A DNA stretch of 64,000 nucleotides from Arthrobacter sp. NicSoilC5 (GCF_019977395.1 NZ_AP024660.1:3844001-3908000), one strand, 5' to 3'. Numbered from the stretch's first letter, positions 17,243-26,176 are shown. Notes: generated by a model from the letters alone, not told the origin. Numbers and translations: made by a program.

Positions 17243-17743
17243 ATGCGCACTCTCGTTCTGAATGCTGGATATGAACCGCTGGCGGTTATCACTTTCCGCC
17301 GGGCGCTGGTGCTTGTGCTCACGGGCAAGGCAAGCGTGGTGGCCGAAGGGGATGACCCGGTGGTAGGGCCCACCGACGTCCTGGGCCGCCCGTCCGTGAT
17401 CCTCCTCAACCGCTACATCCGGCCCCGGTACAACCACTCGACGGCAGTCAGCCGCAGGGGTGTGCTCCGGCGCGACGGACATAAATGTGCCTACTGCGGC
17501 AAGGCGGCGCACACAATCGACCACGTTCACCCGAAGTCCCGGGGCGGTGCCGATTCATGGGAGAACCTTGTGGCCGCCTGCCTGCGGTGCAACAACGTCA
17601 AGGGCGACCACACTCCCGCGGAAATGGGCTGGACCCTTCGGTTCGTGCCCGAGCCGCCGCACGGAACGATCTGGCAGATCAAGGAACTGGAGAAGCCGAC
17701 GCCGGCGTGGGATCCGTTCCTGCTCCCGGAGCGCGCCGCCTGA
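17243..17743 (+). CDS. HNH endonuclease family protein
   Basis: A 166-residue protein with a complete HNH module: paired cysteines C82/C85 (CAYCG) and C113/C116 (CLRC) that would bind structural zinc, the catalytic block TIDHVHP (D93, H94, H96), and N108 in SWENLV. The N-terminal 60 residues (MRTLVLNAGYEPLAVITFRRALVLVLTGKA) are typical of the stand-alone actinobacterial HNH proteins. It carries no restriction or intein context. Its nuclease role is inferred from family, and the cellular substrate is unknown. Confidence 0.88.
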   Translation: MRTLVLNAGYEPLAVITFRRALVLVLTGKASVVAEGDDPVVGPTDVLGRPSVILLNRYIRPRYNHSTAVSRRGVLRRDGHKCAYCGKAAHTIDHVHPKSRGGADSWENLVAACLRCNNVKGDHTPAEMGWTLRFVPEPPHGTIWQIKELEKPTPAWDPFLLPERAA

Positions 17744-17789
17744 CGCCCTCGCGCTGCCCGGCAGCCCAGCTGATCGCTAGGCTGGGGGA

Positions 17790-18506
17790 GTGCAAAAGAG
17801 CATGTTGGTTTTCGACGCCCTGATCCTCGCCGGGGGACGGTCATCCCGGCTGGGCGGGGTACCCAAGCAGTCCCTGGTCTACCGGGGCCAGACCCTCCTC
17901 GAGCGTGCCGTGGCCGCGGCAGCCGGCGCCCGCCGCACCGTGGTGGTCGGTGATGCGGGATCCCTGCCGGGGGAGTCCGGGGCCGCGGGTCTGCCGGCCC
18001 CGTCCACCCGGCCGTCCACCCTGCTGATGTGCCGCGAGGAGCCGCGGTTCGCCGGGCCTGCTGCCGCAATAGCCGCAGGCCTGGCCGCGCTGGCCAAGGG
18101 AGGCGAAGGGGCGCCCTACTGCCTGGTGCTGGCGTGCGACATGCCGCTGGCCTCCCAGGCGGTGGCTGTGCTGAAGGATGCCCTGACGCGCACCGATGTG
18201 GCGGACGGTGGGGGCGGCGTGATGGCTTGTTCCGGGGATGGCAGGGCCCAGCCCCTGGCAGGTTTTTACAGCATGGCTGGGTTAACAAAGGCCTGCGCGG
18301 ACCTGGCAGCCCGCAACGCCCTGGTCAACGGATCTGTGCGGGCGCTCCTTGCTAGTCTGGACGTGCAGCTTGTCACGGTCCCCGCCGGGTCCACATCCGA
18401 TGTGGATACCTGGGACGATGCTGCCGCGCTGGGGATTTCCGCCGGGAACCAGCGCGCGGGCCAGGACCGGTTCATGGGCGGAGCTAACGTGGGAGGCAAG
18501 TCGTGA
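17790..18506 (+). CDS. mobA: Molybdenum cofactor guanylyltransferase
   Basis: A 238-residue nucleotidyltransferase of the MobA type, which attaches GMP to molybdopterin. The N-terminus has the signature LILAGGRSSRLGGVPKQ (LAGGxSxRxG..K) and ACDMPL near residue 115 provides the metal-binding Asp. A TAGGCT box lies seven bases before the GTG, the pattern of a leaderless gene; an ATG 12 bases further is the alternative start. It is the first gene of a block with DUF6457, moeA and fdhD, overlapping the next gene by four bases, which supports a role in a molybdenum enzyme such as formate dehydrogenase. Confidence 0.87.
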   Translation: MQKSMLVFDALILAGGRSSRLGGVPKQSLVYRGQTLLERAVAAAAGARRTVVVGDAGSLPGESGAAGLPAPSTRPSTLLMCREEPRFAGPAAAIAAGLAALAKGGEGAPYCLVLACDMPLASQAVAVLKDALTRTDVADGGGGVMACSGDGRAQPLAGFYSMAGLTKACADLAARNALVNGSVRALLASLDVQLVTVPAGSTSDVDTWDDAAALGISAGNQRAGQDRFMGGANVGGKS

Positions 18507-18796
18507 AAAGCCAGGACGAGACGCTGGAAGAGTGGTGCAGGGCGCTTCTCCAGGCCTACAAGCTTGAAGATGTCCAGGTGGATGTCAACGCCGTGCTGGC
18601 GCTGGCCGGCGTCGCTGCCCATGCGGTTGTCAGGCCGGCCGCGCCGCTGACCACCTTCATCGCAGGCTTCGCCGCGGGACTGGCGGCTGCTCCCGGCAGG
18701 GCAATGGACGCAGCATCGATGGACGCGGCGCTGGCCGTTGCCCGTTCCCTGGCCGAAGACTACGACGCTGAAGCCGCCGGGACTCCCGGCGAATGA
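18503..18796 (+). CDS. DUF6457 domain protein in Moco operon
   Basis: A 97-residue helical protein (EEWCRALLQAYKLEDVQVDVNAVLALAGVAAHAVVRPAAPLTTFIAGFAAG) that matches the small DUF6457 family often annotated as molybdopterin-guanine dinucleotide biosynthesis protein. It starts with GTG overlapping the mobA stop and ends in an ATGA overlap with moeA, so it is translationally coupled on both sides. The tight coupling implies a role in molybdenum cofactor assembly, but its reaction is not known. Confidence 0.82.
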   Translation: MKSQDETLEEWCRALLQAYKLEDVQVDVNAVLALAGVAAHAVVRPAAPLTTFIAGFAAGLAAAPGRAMDAASMDAALAVARSLAEDYDAEAAGTPGE

Positions 18797-20205
18797 CAGC
18801 AGAACCCCACAGCGATCCGGAGGCGCCACCGGGCAGTGATGCAGAGGCGCACAAAACTGAACAGCCGCATGATGCCCACCATCATGCGGCCCACACCTGG
18901 CAAGAAGCCCGGCAAGCTGCGTTCGATGCAGCAACCCCCATACCCCCCGGGCCGGTGGCGCTCCGGATAGCCCTGGGCCGCCGGCTTGACCGGGACATCG
19001 TGGCCCTTCAGGACATGCCCCACTACGCGTCCTCAGCCATGGACGGCTGGGCGGTCAACGGCAGCGGCCCGTGGATCCCCGTGGAGCCCGGAACGCGGCT
19101 GGCACCGCACCAGGCCAGTCCCATCGCCACGGGAGGCCTCATCCCGCCCGGCGCCAAGGCAGTTCTTCGCACCGAAAATGCTGTCCTCGGCACGGACGAT
19201 GAAGGGCTCCCCATCCTGATGACCGGCGGCAAGGCGCGCCCGGGTGAGCCCCGCGCCGGAGAGCACATCCGCAAGGCCGGGGAGGAAGCATTGGAAGGGG
19301 ACACCCTGGTCAAGGCAGGGGTGGAGCTCAACCCGGCACACCTGGCGCTGGCCGCCCTGGCCGGTTACGACGAGGTCCAGGTCCAGGGGAAGCCGGTGGT
19401 CCGCCTGGTGCTTACGGGGTCAGAGGTGGTGGAACAGGGCACGCCGGCCCCGGGCCAGGTGCGCGACACGTTCGGCCCCCAGTTGCCCGACGTCGTTGCC
19501 ATGCTGGGCGGCATCACCGGCGGACAGCAGCGGATCGGCGATTCCTACGACGAATGGCTGGCGGCGCTTGAGGACGTGCTGCCGGAGGTGCCCGGCGCGC
19601 CGGACCTGCCCGCCGACGTCGTTATCACCACCGGGGGTACCGGGCGCTCCGGAACGGACCACCTGCGGCGGGCTGTGGCGGAGCTCGGCGGACGGCTCAT
19701 CATCGACGGCGTGGCAATGCGTCCGGGACACCCCGCGGTTCTCGCCGAACTTCCGGACGGCCGCTTCGTCCTGGGGCTTCCTGGCAATCCGCTGGCGGCC
19801 ATGATGGCCCTCTCCACCGTGGGTGCTCCGCTGCTGGCCGCGTTGGGGCACCACCCCATGCCGCCCGTGGAGGAAGTGCCCTGCGGGACGATGGTCGAGC
19901 CGGACCCCGGACGCACCAGGCTGATGCCGTTCCGGCTGCTGTACGGCATGGCGTCTCCGGCGCAGCATACGGGACCGGGCATGATGCGCGGGCTGGCTGC
20001 TGCCGATGGGGTCCTGGTGGTGCCGCCGCACGGAGTGCAGTTGGGCGAACTGGTGCCGGCCTTCGCGCTGCCCTGGGGGCCGCCCATTCCGCGCCGCGGT
20101 GACGGGGAGGCCAAAGCCAAACCGCGGAGCACTGCCCGGACCGGCCAGCCCAAGGCCAAGCCGGCACCCAGTGGACCCGTGGACTGGAGCGCCCTCCTGG
20201 GCTAA
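18793..20205 (+). CDS. moeA: Molybdopterin molybdenumtransferase MoeA
   Basis: A 470-residue protein that inserts molybdate into adenylylated molybdopterin. Core MoeA motifs are present: SAMDGWAV (about 76-83), TGGLIPPGAKAV, the TGSEVV segment, ITTGGTGRSGTDH (MPT-binding domain) and LPGNPLAAMM. Two features are extra to the usual 400 residues: a hydrophilic N-terminus with a histidine cluster (HDAHHHAAH, about 26-34), and a Lys/Pro-rich C-terminal tail. It overlaps the DUF6457 gene by four bases and is followed after 79 bp by fdhD. Confidence 0.92.
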   Translation: MTAEPHSDPEAPPGSDAEAHKTEQPHDAHHHAAHTWQEARQAAFDAATPIPPGPVALRIALGRRLDRDIVALQDMPHYASSAMDGWAVNGSGPWIPVEPGTRLAPHQASPIATGGLIPPGAKAVLRTENAVLGTDDEGLPILMTGGKARPGEPRAGEHIRKAGEEALEGDTLVKAGVELNPAHLALAALAGYDEVQVQGKPVVRLVLTGSEVVEQGTPAPGQVRDTFGPQLPDVVAMLGGITGGQQRIGDSYDEWLAALEDVLPEVPGAPDLPADVVITTGGTGRSGTDHLRRAVAELGGRLIIDGVAMRPGHPAVLAELPDGRFVLGLPGNPLAAMMALSTVGAPLLAALGHHPMPPVEEVPCGTMVEPDPGRTRLMPFRLLYGMASPAQHTGPGMMRGLAAADGVLVVPPHGVQLGELVPAFALPWGPPIPRRGDGEAKAKPRSTARTGQPKAKPAPSGPVDWSALLG

Positions 20206-20284
20206 GCCGGTCCTGGGTTGGTCCCGTGGGCCGGGGCAGGCTCTGTTGGTGCCATGATGGAGTAATGAACAGGCAGGGTGGAAC

Positions 20285-21163
20285 ATGGGACGAGTAACCC
20301 AGCGCCGCAAGGTGCACAAATATCTCCTGGATGGTTCTCCGGGTGCCTTGGAGTACCCGGTCCGCCACCGCGAGGATGTCCTCGCCGTGGAAGAACCGCT
20401 GGAAATCCGGCTGGGCGGCCTGTCCTACTCGGTCACCATGCGCACGCCCGGCGACGATTTTGACCTGGTGGCCGGATTCCTGGTGTCCGAAGGTGTTATC
20501 TGGACCCCTGAACAGCTGGTGTCGCTGCGGTTCTGCGCCGGCGAGGACGAAAACGGCGTCCAGACATTCAACGTGGTGGAGGCCCAGTTGCGGCCGGACG
20601 TTCCACTCCCCGACACCGGCCGCAGGGTCTATACGTCCAGCTCCTGCGGCATTTGCGGGACGGACTCCATCGAAGCCGTGCAGAAGTCCTCGCACCACAG
20701 CCCGCAGGCGGACCCGCTGACGGTGGACGCCAAGGTCCTGGCCTCCCTGCCGGACCTGCTGCGGGAGTCCCAGCGCGTCTTCGATGACACGGGCGGCGTT
20801 CACGCGGCGGGCCTGTTCAGGATCGACGACGACGGCGCGCCACGGCTCCTGTGCCTGCGCGAAGACGTGGGGCGGCACAATGCGGTGGACAAAGTGGTGG
20901 GCTGGGCCCTGCGCGAAGGGCTCCTGCCGTTGGCCGGGACGGTCCTCCAAGTGTCCGGCCGGGCATCCTTCGAGCTGGTGCAGAAAGCCTCGCTCGCCGG
21001 AATTCCCGTCCTGGCCGCCGTCAGTGCCCCGTCCAGCCTCGCCGTGGAACTGGCAGAAGCGAACGGTTTGACCGTGGCGGGATTCAGCCGCGGCACCAGT
21101 TTCAACATCTATGCCGGGGACTCCCGGATCCTGAGGCCCGAACCCGCCGTCCCAAGGACGTAG
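20285..21163 (+). CDS. fdhD: Formate dehydrogenase accessory sulfurtransferase FdhD
   Basis: A 292-residue FdhD protein. It passes sulfur to the molybdenum cofactor of formate dehydrogenase. The catalytic cysteines are C121 and C124 in SSSCGICG. Other family motifs are VEEPLEIRL, TPGDDFDLVAGFLVSEG, GGVHAAGLF and EDVGRHNAVDKVVG. It lies downstream of moeA with the same orientation, so the four genes from mobA onward form a formate dehydrogenase maturation block. The enzyme itself is outside the window. Confidence 0.95.
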   Translation: MGRVTQRRKVHKYLLDGSPGALEYPVRHREDVLAVEEPLEIRLGGLSYSVTMRTPGDDFDLVAGFLVSEGVIWTPEQLVSLRFCAGEDENGVQTFNVVEAQLRPDVPLPDTGRRVYTSSSCGICGTDSIEAVQKSSHHSPQADPLTVDAKVLASLPDLLRESQRVFDDTGGVHAAGLFRIDDDGAPRLLCLREDVGRHNAVDKVVGWALREGLLPLAGTVLQVSGRASFELVQKASLAGIPVLAAVSAPSSLAVELAEANGLTVAGFSRGTSFNIYAGDSRILRPEPAVPRT

Positions 21164-21287
21164 CGGCGCCAACGCCCGGGCCGGCCCGCTGCCTGGGCGC
21201 AGGGGGTTGGTTGCAGTGCTGTCAGCGGGTAGATTTGTCCATCGAATGGACTCGATGATCCAGTCTCCAGCTTAAAGAGGACCTATA

Positions 21288-24200
21288 TTGCATGACGACC
21301 GCAGGATCACGGAAGTCCGCCTGGCCAGGTTTGTGCGGGAGCGCATTGTCCCTGCCGTTTACAGCAGGACGGTCCCGCTTGCCCTGAGCAGTTGGGAAGT
21401 GCCCGGTGAGCCGGTCCCCGCGCTCGAGGCGATGCGGCAGGAGTTCCAGCCGCAGGAGCACGGTGCCCCCTGGGGTAGGCCGTGGGGTACTACCTGGCTG
21501 CGGCTGCAGGGGGAAGTGCCCGAATCCTGGGGCGGCGGCCCGGACACCACGGTGGAGGTGGTGGTGGACCTGGGGTTCACCACCGAGGCCCCGGGGTTCC
21601 AGTGCGAGGGCATCGCCTGGCGCTCCGATGGCAGCATCATCAAGGCAATATCACCCCGCAACCAGTACATCCCGCTCAAGCTGCTGGGCAGCGGCATGGC
21701 CGTGGACTTCTACGTTGAGGCGGCCGCGAACCCGGACATGGCCCAGGGCTGGACGTTTGCCGCCACCCCGTTGGGGGACAGGGCGACCGCCGGGGAAGCC
21801 CCGCAGTACCGGCTGGGAAACATCGCCATCGCCGAACTTAACCAGACCGTGTGGGAACTCCAGCAGGACATCTGGACCCTTGCCGGCCTCATGGAGCAGC
21901 TTCCGCTGGAGCTCCCGCGCCGCCACGAGATCCTCCGGGCGCTCGAACACATGATGGACGTGATGGACCCGGACGATGTTGCCGGGACCGCGGCGGCAGG
22001 GCGGCGGGCGCTTACCGACGTCCTGACCAGGCCCGCCTATGCCTCCGCGCACCAACTGGTTGCCACCGGGCATGCGCACATCGACTCCGCCTGGCTCTGG
22101 CCGGTCCGGGAAACCATCCGCAAATGCGCCCGGACGTTCTCCAACGTGGTGGCCCTGATGGACGAGGACCCCGGCTTTGTCTTCTCCTGCTCCTCCGCGC
22201 AGCAGCTGGCCTGGATCAAGGAGCTGTACCCGGACCTGTTCGGCCGGATCAGGGAAAAAGTCCGCGCCGGGCAGTTCGTCCCGGTCGGCGGCATGTGGGT
22301 CGAATCGGACACCAACATGCCCGGCGGCGAAGCCATGGCCCGGCAGTTCGTGGAGGGCAAGGGTTTCTTCCTGGACGAATTCGGCATTGAATGCAGGGAG
22401 GCGTGGCTCCCGGACTCGTTCGGCTACAGCGCGGCCCTGCCCCAGATCGTGAAGGCTGCGGGCAGCCGCTGGTTCCTCACGCAGAAGATCTCCTGGAACC
22501 AGACCAACAGGATGCCCCACCACACGTTCAACTGGGAGGGGATCGACGGCACCCGGCTCTTCACCCACTTCCCCCCGGTGGACACCTACAACTCCGACCT
22601 CAGCGGCAGGGACCTGGCCCACGCCGAACGCAACTACCGGGACCACGGCCGCGGCACCGTGTCGCTGGTGCCGTTCGGGTATGGCGACGGCGGCGGCGGC
22701 CCCACCCGCGAAATGCTTGCCGCCGCTGCACGCACGGCGGACCTGGAGGGATCGCCAAAGGTCAGGGTCGGCTCCGCGGAAAGTTTCTTCCGGCAGGCCG
22801 AGGAAGACTATCCAGCCTTGCCGGTCTGGGTGGGCGAGATGTACCTGGAGCTGCACCGCGGCACCTACACGAGCCAGGCGCGCACCAAGAAGGGCAACCG
22901 GCGCAGCGAGCACCTGCTGCGTGAAGCCGAATTGTGGTGCGCCACGGCTGCCGTCCGCGCCGCCGGTGCCTACGAGTATCCCGGCGCCGAGCTCAAACGC
23001 CTGTGGCAGCTGGTGCTGCTGCAGCAGTTCCATGACATTCTTCCCGGCAGCTCCATTGCCTGGGTACACCAGGATGCCGAGCGGAACTACCAGGCCATCG
23101 AAGCCGCCCTCGAGTCGCTGATTGGCCGCGCTGCCGCCGCCATGCTGGGCCCGGGCGACCGCAGGTTCCTGCTGAACGCCGCACCGCATGCCCGGGATGG
23201 AGTTCCCGCGCTGGCGGCGGCTGAAGCGGCGGTGGCCCCGGAACCGGTGCAGGCCACACCGCATGAAGGTGGCTACATCCTGGACAACGGGATCATCCGC
23301 GCCGTGGTGGATGCCGACGGACTGCTCTCCTCCCTCTGCGACCACGCCAGCGGCCGTGAAGCAATCGCTCCGGGCCAGCGCGGCAATCTGCTGGAGCTTC
23401 ACCGGGATACCCCCAATGAGTGGGATGCCTGGGATATCGACGAGTTCTACCGGCGCAACGTTACGCAGCTGGTCCACGCAGAATCGGTCCGGCTTGCCAC
23501 CGAAGGCGGCAGCGCCGTCGTTGTGGTGGAGCGGGTGGCCGGCGCCTCCCCGCTGACCCAGCGCATCACGCTTGCCCCCGGCAGTCCGTCACTGGAGATC
23601 ACCACGTCAGTGGACTGGCAGGAGCGCGAAAAGCTGCTGAAGCTTGGATTTGCCCTCGACGTCCGGGCTGACAGGTCGGCTGCCGAAACGCAGTTCGGCC
23701 ACGTTTTCCGGCCCACCCACACCAACACCTCGTGGGAGGCCGCGAAGTTCGAAATCTGCGCCCACCGCTGGATCCACGTGGGTGAACCCGGCTACGGCGT
23801 GGCCGTGTCCAACTCCTCCACCTACGGCCATGACGTGGGCAGGAACATCAGGGAATCCGACGGCGGAACCACCACCACGGTGCGCCTGTCCCTGCTGCGG
23901 GCGCCCAAGTTCCCCGACCCGGACGCAGACCGGGGGCGGCACGAGTTGACCGTGACCATCCGCCCGGGTGCTGACATTGCCGATGCCGTCGAGGAAGGGT
24001 ACCGGACAAACCTGGCGCCCCGGCTGGTCAGCGGAGGCGCCGGCGTGGAGCCGCTGTTCTCCGTCAGCAATCCTGCCCTGGTCATCGAAGCGGTGAAACT
24101 GGCGCAGGACGGATCCGGGGACGTGGTGGTCCGGCTGTATGAGTCGCTGGGGCAGCGCTCCCAAGGAAACATTACGGCGAACTTCCCGTTGCGGGACGTT

Positions 24201-24320
24201 GTGCCTACGGACCTCCTGGAGCGCACCACCGAAGCTGCTGGAGTCCAGCCCACCGGCGCGGGTGCCGTACTCAGGCTCCGGCCGTTCCAGCTGGTGACAC
24301 TGAGGTTTGCCCGGGCGTAG
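21288..24320 (+). CDS. Alpha-mannosidase, glycoside hydrolase family 38
   Basis: A 1010-residue cytoplasmic GH38 enzyme without signal peptide. The zinc site HAHID (H262, H264, D266) and the nucleophile D376 in WLPDSFGYSA are intact. QFHDILPGSSI (about residue 580) is another family block, and the C-terminal half is the beta-sandwich region. The start is TTG with GAGGACC seven bases upstream. The gene is monocistronic, with no transporter or other sugar gene beside it. It probably releases mannose from internalised oligosaccharides or cell-derived mannans. Confidence 0.92.
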   Translation: MHDDRRITEVRLARFVRERIVPAVYSRTVPLALSSWEVPGEPVPALEAMRQEFQPQEHGAPWGRPWGTTWLRLQGEVPESWGGGPDTTVEVVVDLGFTTEAPGFQCEGIAWRSDGSIIKAISPRNQYIPLKLLGSGMAVDFYVEAAANPDMAQGWTFAATPLGDRATAGEAPQYRLGNIAIAELNQTVWELQQDIWTLAGLMEQLPLELPRRHEILRALEHMMDVMDPDDVAGTAAAGRRALTDVLTRPAYASAHQLVATGHAHIDSAWLWPVRETIRKCARTFSNVVALMDEDPGFVFSCSSAQQLAWIKELYPDLFGRIREKVRAGQFVPVGGMWVESDTNMPGGEAMARQFVEGKGFFLDEFGIECREAWLPDSFGYSAALPQIVKAAGSRWFLTQKISWNQTNRMPHHTFNWEGIDGTRLFTHFPPVDTYNSDLSGRDLAHAERNYRDHGRGTVSLVPFGYGDGGGGPTREMLAAAARTADLEGSPKVRVGSAESFFRQAEEDYPALPVWVGEMYLELHRGTYTSQARTKKGNRRSEHLLREAELWCATAAVRAAGAYEYPGAELKRLWQLVLLQQFHDILPGSSIAWVHQDAERNYQAIEAALESLIGRAAAAMLGPGDRRFLLNAAPHARDGVPALAAAEAAVAPEPVQATPHEGGYILDNGIIRAVVDADGLLSSLCDHASGREAIAPGQRGNLLELHRDTPNEWDAWDIDEFYRRNVTQLVHAESVRLATEGGSAVVVVERVAGASPLTQRITLAPGSPSLEITTSVDWQEREKLLKLGFALDVRADRSAAETQFGHVFRPTHTNTSWEAAKFEICAHRWIHVGEPGYGVAVSNSSTYGHDVGRNIRESDGGTTTTVRLSLLRAPKFPDPDADRGRHELTVTIRPGADIADAVEEGYRTNLAPRLVSGGAGVEPLFSVSNPALVIEAVKLAQDGSGDVVVRLYESLGQRSQGNITANFPLRDVVPTDLLERTTEAAGVQPTGAGAVLRLRPFQLVTLRFARA

Positions 24321-24489
24321 ATGCGCGGCGTGCAGGCCGCGGGCTGCCGAAAAGGGCCTTAAACAGGCTGAGTGGGGGCGGTCCCCAACGATCCGCCACC
24401 ACTCATCCCCCCAATGTGTGCAAAGGCCCCCGGGACTCCCGCGTTTTGGAATTTATCCCCGTTCGAAAACGCTTGGCAGCCCCGCCTTC

Positions 24490-24527
24490 ACACATTCATG
24501 ATTGTGTCACACACTAATGATTTTGTG
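24490..24527. repeat. Tandem AT-rich palindromic 19-bp repeats between convergent genes
   Basis: Copy one, ACACATTCATGATTGTGT (24490-24507), is a near-perfect palindrome centred on TCATGA. Copy two starts directly after it with the same period of 19 and matches at 16 of 19 positions (CACACACTAATGATTTTGT, 24508-24526). The 221-bp interval (24321-24541) between the converging mannosidase and membrane-protein genes is unusually AT-rich here and otherwise shows no clear terminator. The repeats look like a dimeric regulator site, though they are not in front of either gene. Confidence 0.5.
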
Positions 24528-24541
24528 AAAGCCCGCGAAGG

Positions 24542-25279
24542 TTACGTTTCGGTAGATGTCCTGCGGCTGCGGACCGTACGCGCGTTGACCACCTTGGCCG
24601 CCCAGATCAGCGCCAGTCCAACGACGAAGCACAGCACCGCGGTGTAGTTGATGATGAACTCAATTTGGCCGAGGGCCGGCGGGATCAGGGGGAACGACAA
24701 GCTCAGCCCCGTCGCCACGGCGCCAAGGCCCAGCAGGGCGGCGGCAGCCCGGACTAAACCGGGCAGGCGACTCGACACGGCGCGGACCATGGCTGGAAGC
24801 AGGGCCAACGCAACATAGGCGGGGTACGCCCTGCCCGCAGCCCCGTAATATTCGAGCAGCGCGGAGTTCCAGGGATCGGTGCCCACCACGCCCGTAAGAC
24901 CTGCGGAGGAACCACTGGTGTCCATCAGGAAGAACAGTGTCACAGCGACCGCGGATATGACTGCGAGGACTGCCATTCCTGTCCGCCCGGTGATGAACCG
25001 GTAGGCGTCCTTTGCATCAAACCCCTTGGAGATGCGGATGCCCATGAAGAAGATGGCACCGAAGATCACGAACCGGAGCAGCAGATTGGCCAGGTTGAAA
25101 CCCCCCAGCGCCTGGTCGATCACCAGGTACGGGCCCTGGATGCTCAACAGGATGGCCAGGGTCATCATGGCAAAGATGCCGAAGAGGGAGCGGTTCTCAC
25201 CGCGGAGGGTGCTGGGAATGCGTGCCGCCGCAACGAATGCGCAGACGGCCAGCGTGGTCCATTGAAGGGTCTCGATCAT
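24542..25279 (-). CDS. Multi-pass membrane protein coupled to an HTH regulator
   Basis: A 245-residue integral membrane protein with about seven predicted helices (for example 5-20, 33-50, 62-82, 97-118, 150-168, 175-195, 210-230) and a positively charged C-terminus. No catalytic motif or known family was recognised. The ATG overlaps the stop of the upstream HTH gene (ATGA) and has GGGAGAACCTGGG in front, so the two proteins are made together. This suggests that the membrane protein is the sensor or effector of the regulator, which is inference from coupling. Confidence 0.65.
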   Translation of the reverse strand: MIETLQWTTLAVCAFVAAARIPSTLRGENRSLFGIFAMMTLAILLSIQGPYLVIDQALGGFNLANLLLRFVIFGAIFFMGIRISKGFDAKDAYRFITGRTGMAVLAVISAVAVTLFFLMDTSGSSAGLTGVVGTDPWNSALLEYYGAAGRAYPAYVALALLPAMVRAVSSRLPGLVRAAAALLGLGAVATGLSLSFPLIPPALGQIEFIINYTAVLCFVVGLALIWAAKVVNARTVRSRRTSTET

Positions 25280-26007
25280 CCCAGGTTCTCCCAAATCTTC
25301 TCTGTCTGCGCCTGGTCCTGCTCCTGCCGGCGCAATACTTTGCCCAGTGCCTGGAGTCTGTCTCCTGCAAGCGCGGTTAGTTCTCCGTCAGAAAGGCTGT
25401 CCAGCGCCGCCTGCCGGGCTCCCGGGGGCCAGCCGGCCTCCTCCTCCGTGATGAGGCCGGTGGCCACCAACCCGCCGGCTGGTCCCACCCCTGCAGCCAA
25501 CGCCGTGGCCATGGCAAGCTCGGGGGACAAGCGGTTGGCGGTCAGCTGGGCGGAATAATTCTGTGGGGCCACGCCGGTGGCGGCCGAAACACGGTGCCGC
25601 ACCTCGCCGTCGTCAATGGCGTCAACCCAGTTCTTTACGGAGGTGGCGTGCGGGGCAGCGCTGAGGGCGGGAGCGGCCGCCCCCCGCGCGGCGTCCATGG
25701 CCGGACGGGCCAGGAGGGCCCGGAGGAGGTCTGCGCTGGAGATCTGGCTCACCAGCTCGTTCCTGGTGGGCGGGCGGGGCGGACCGGCGAGGGCGCTGTA
25801 GGCATCGAACCCGGCCAGCGCTGCCACCGGGTTGATTTTGTAGGCGCGGCTGATGCTGACCACCGTACTCACCGAGACCTTGCCACGGACCAGTTGCTGG
25901 GCCAACGTGGTCCGTTTGATCCCCGAGACCCGGCAGACGTCGGCAGTGCTGGCATCGGGTGCGATGCCCTGCAGCCAGCGCTGGAACGCCTTGGCGGAAA
26001 GGGTCAT
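25276..26007 (-). CDS. Helix-turn-helix DNA-binding protein, membrane-protein partner
   Basis: A 243-residue soluble protein. Residues 1-70 form an XRE/Cro-like HTH (FQRWLQGIAPDASTADVCRVSGIKRTTLAQQLVRGKVSVSTVVSISRAY), followed by helical repeats rich in alanine. In the second half, a segment like an HTH (RHRVSAATGVAPQNYSAQLTANRLSPELAMATALAAG, about 130-170) may be a second DNA-binding unit. It is translated together with the downstream membrane protein. AGAGAGC lies before the ATG. The targets are unknown; the gene is divergent from the ABC-F gene, which it might control. Confidence 0.65.
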   Translation of the reverse strand: MTLSAKAFQRWLQGIAPDASTADVCRVSGIKRTTLAQQLVRGKVSVSTVVSISRAYKINPVAALAGFDAYSALAGPPRPPTRNELVSQISSADLLRALLARPAMDAARGAAAPALSAAPHATSVKNWVDAIDDGEVRHRVSAATGVAPQNYSAQLTANRLSPELAMATALAAGVGPAGGLVATGLITEEEAGWPPGARQAALDSLSDGELTALAGDRLQALGKVLRRQEQDQAQTEKIWENLG

Positions 26008-26092
26008 GGGGTGCTCTCTGCAGAACGGGTGGTGACGACGATTTTACCGTGCCCGCCTGCCTTGCCGGCTCGTGCCCGCCATGCCGCGGATT

Positions 26093-26120
26093 TTGCCCCA
26101 GGGCCACTTTCCTCTATAGT
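26093..26120 (+). promoter_or_regulatory. Promoter of the ABC-F operon
   Basis: TTGCCC (26093-26098), a 16-base spacer and TATAGT (26115-26120) give a good promoter. Transcription should start near 26127, leaving an untranslated leader of about 145 bases before the ABC-F start codon. Confidence 0.55.
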
Positions 26121-26131
26121 TGATGGTCGAG

Positions 26132-26176
26132 CCCGCTGGTCCGTACACCCCCCAAGTCCGGACCAGCGGGTTCTTC
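26132..26176 (+). terminator. Attenuator-like hairpin in the ABC-F leader
   Basis: CCCGCTGGTCCG (26132-26143) pairs perfectly with CGGACCAGCGGG (26159-26170), a 12-bp stem with a 15-base loop, followed by TTCTTCT. It begins only a few bases after the predicted transcription start and about 100 bp before the ABC-F start codon, where premature termination would control the operon. Confidence 0.55.

Noticed and set aside
24463..24480. GTTCGAAAACGCTTGG as a LacI-type operator
   Set aside because: Only one half matches the palindrome, and it lies between convergent genes with no promoter evident.
24498..24647. Possible short rightward gene starting at the ATG in the tandem palindromes
   Set aside because: It would run antisense into the membrane protein gene, has no ribosome site and only low-complexity sequence.
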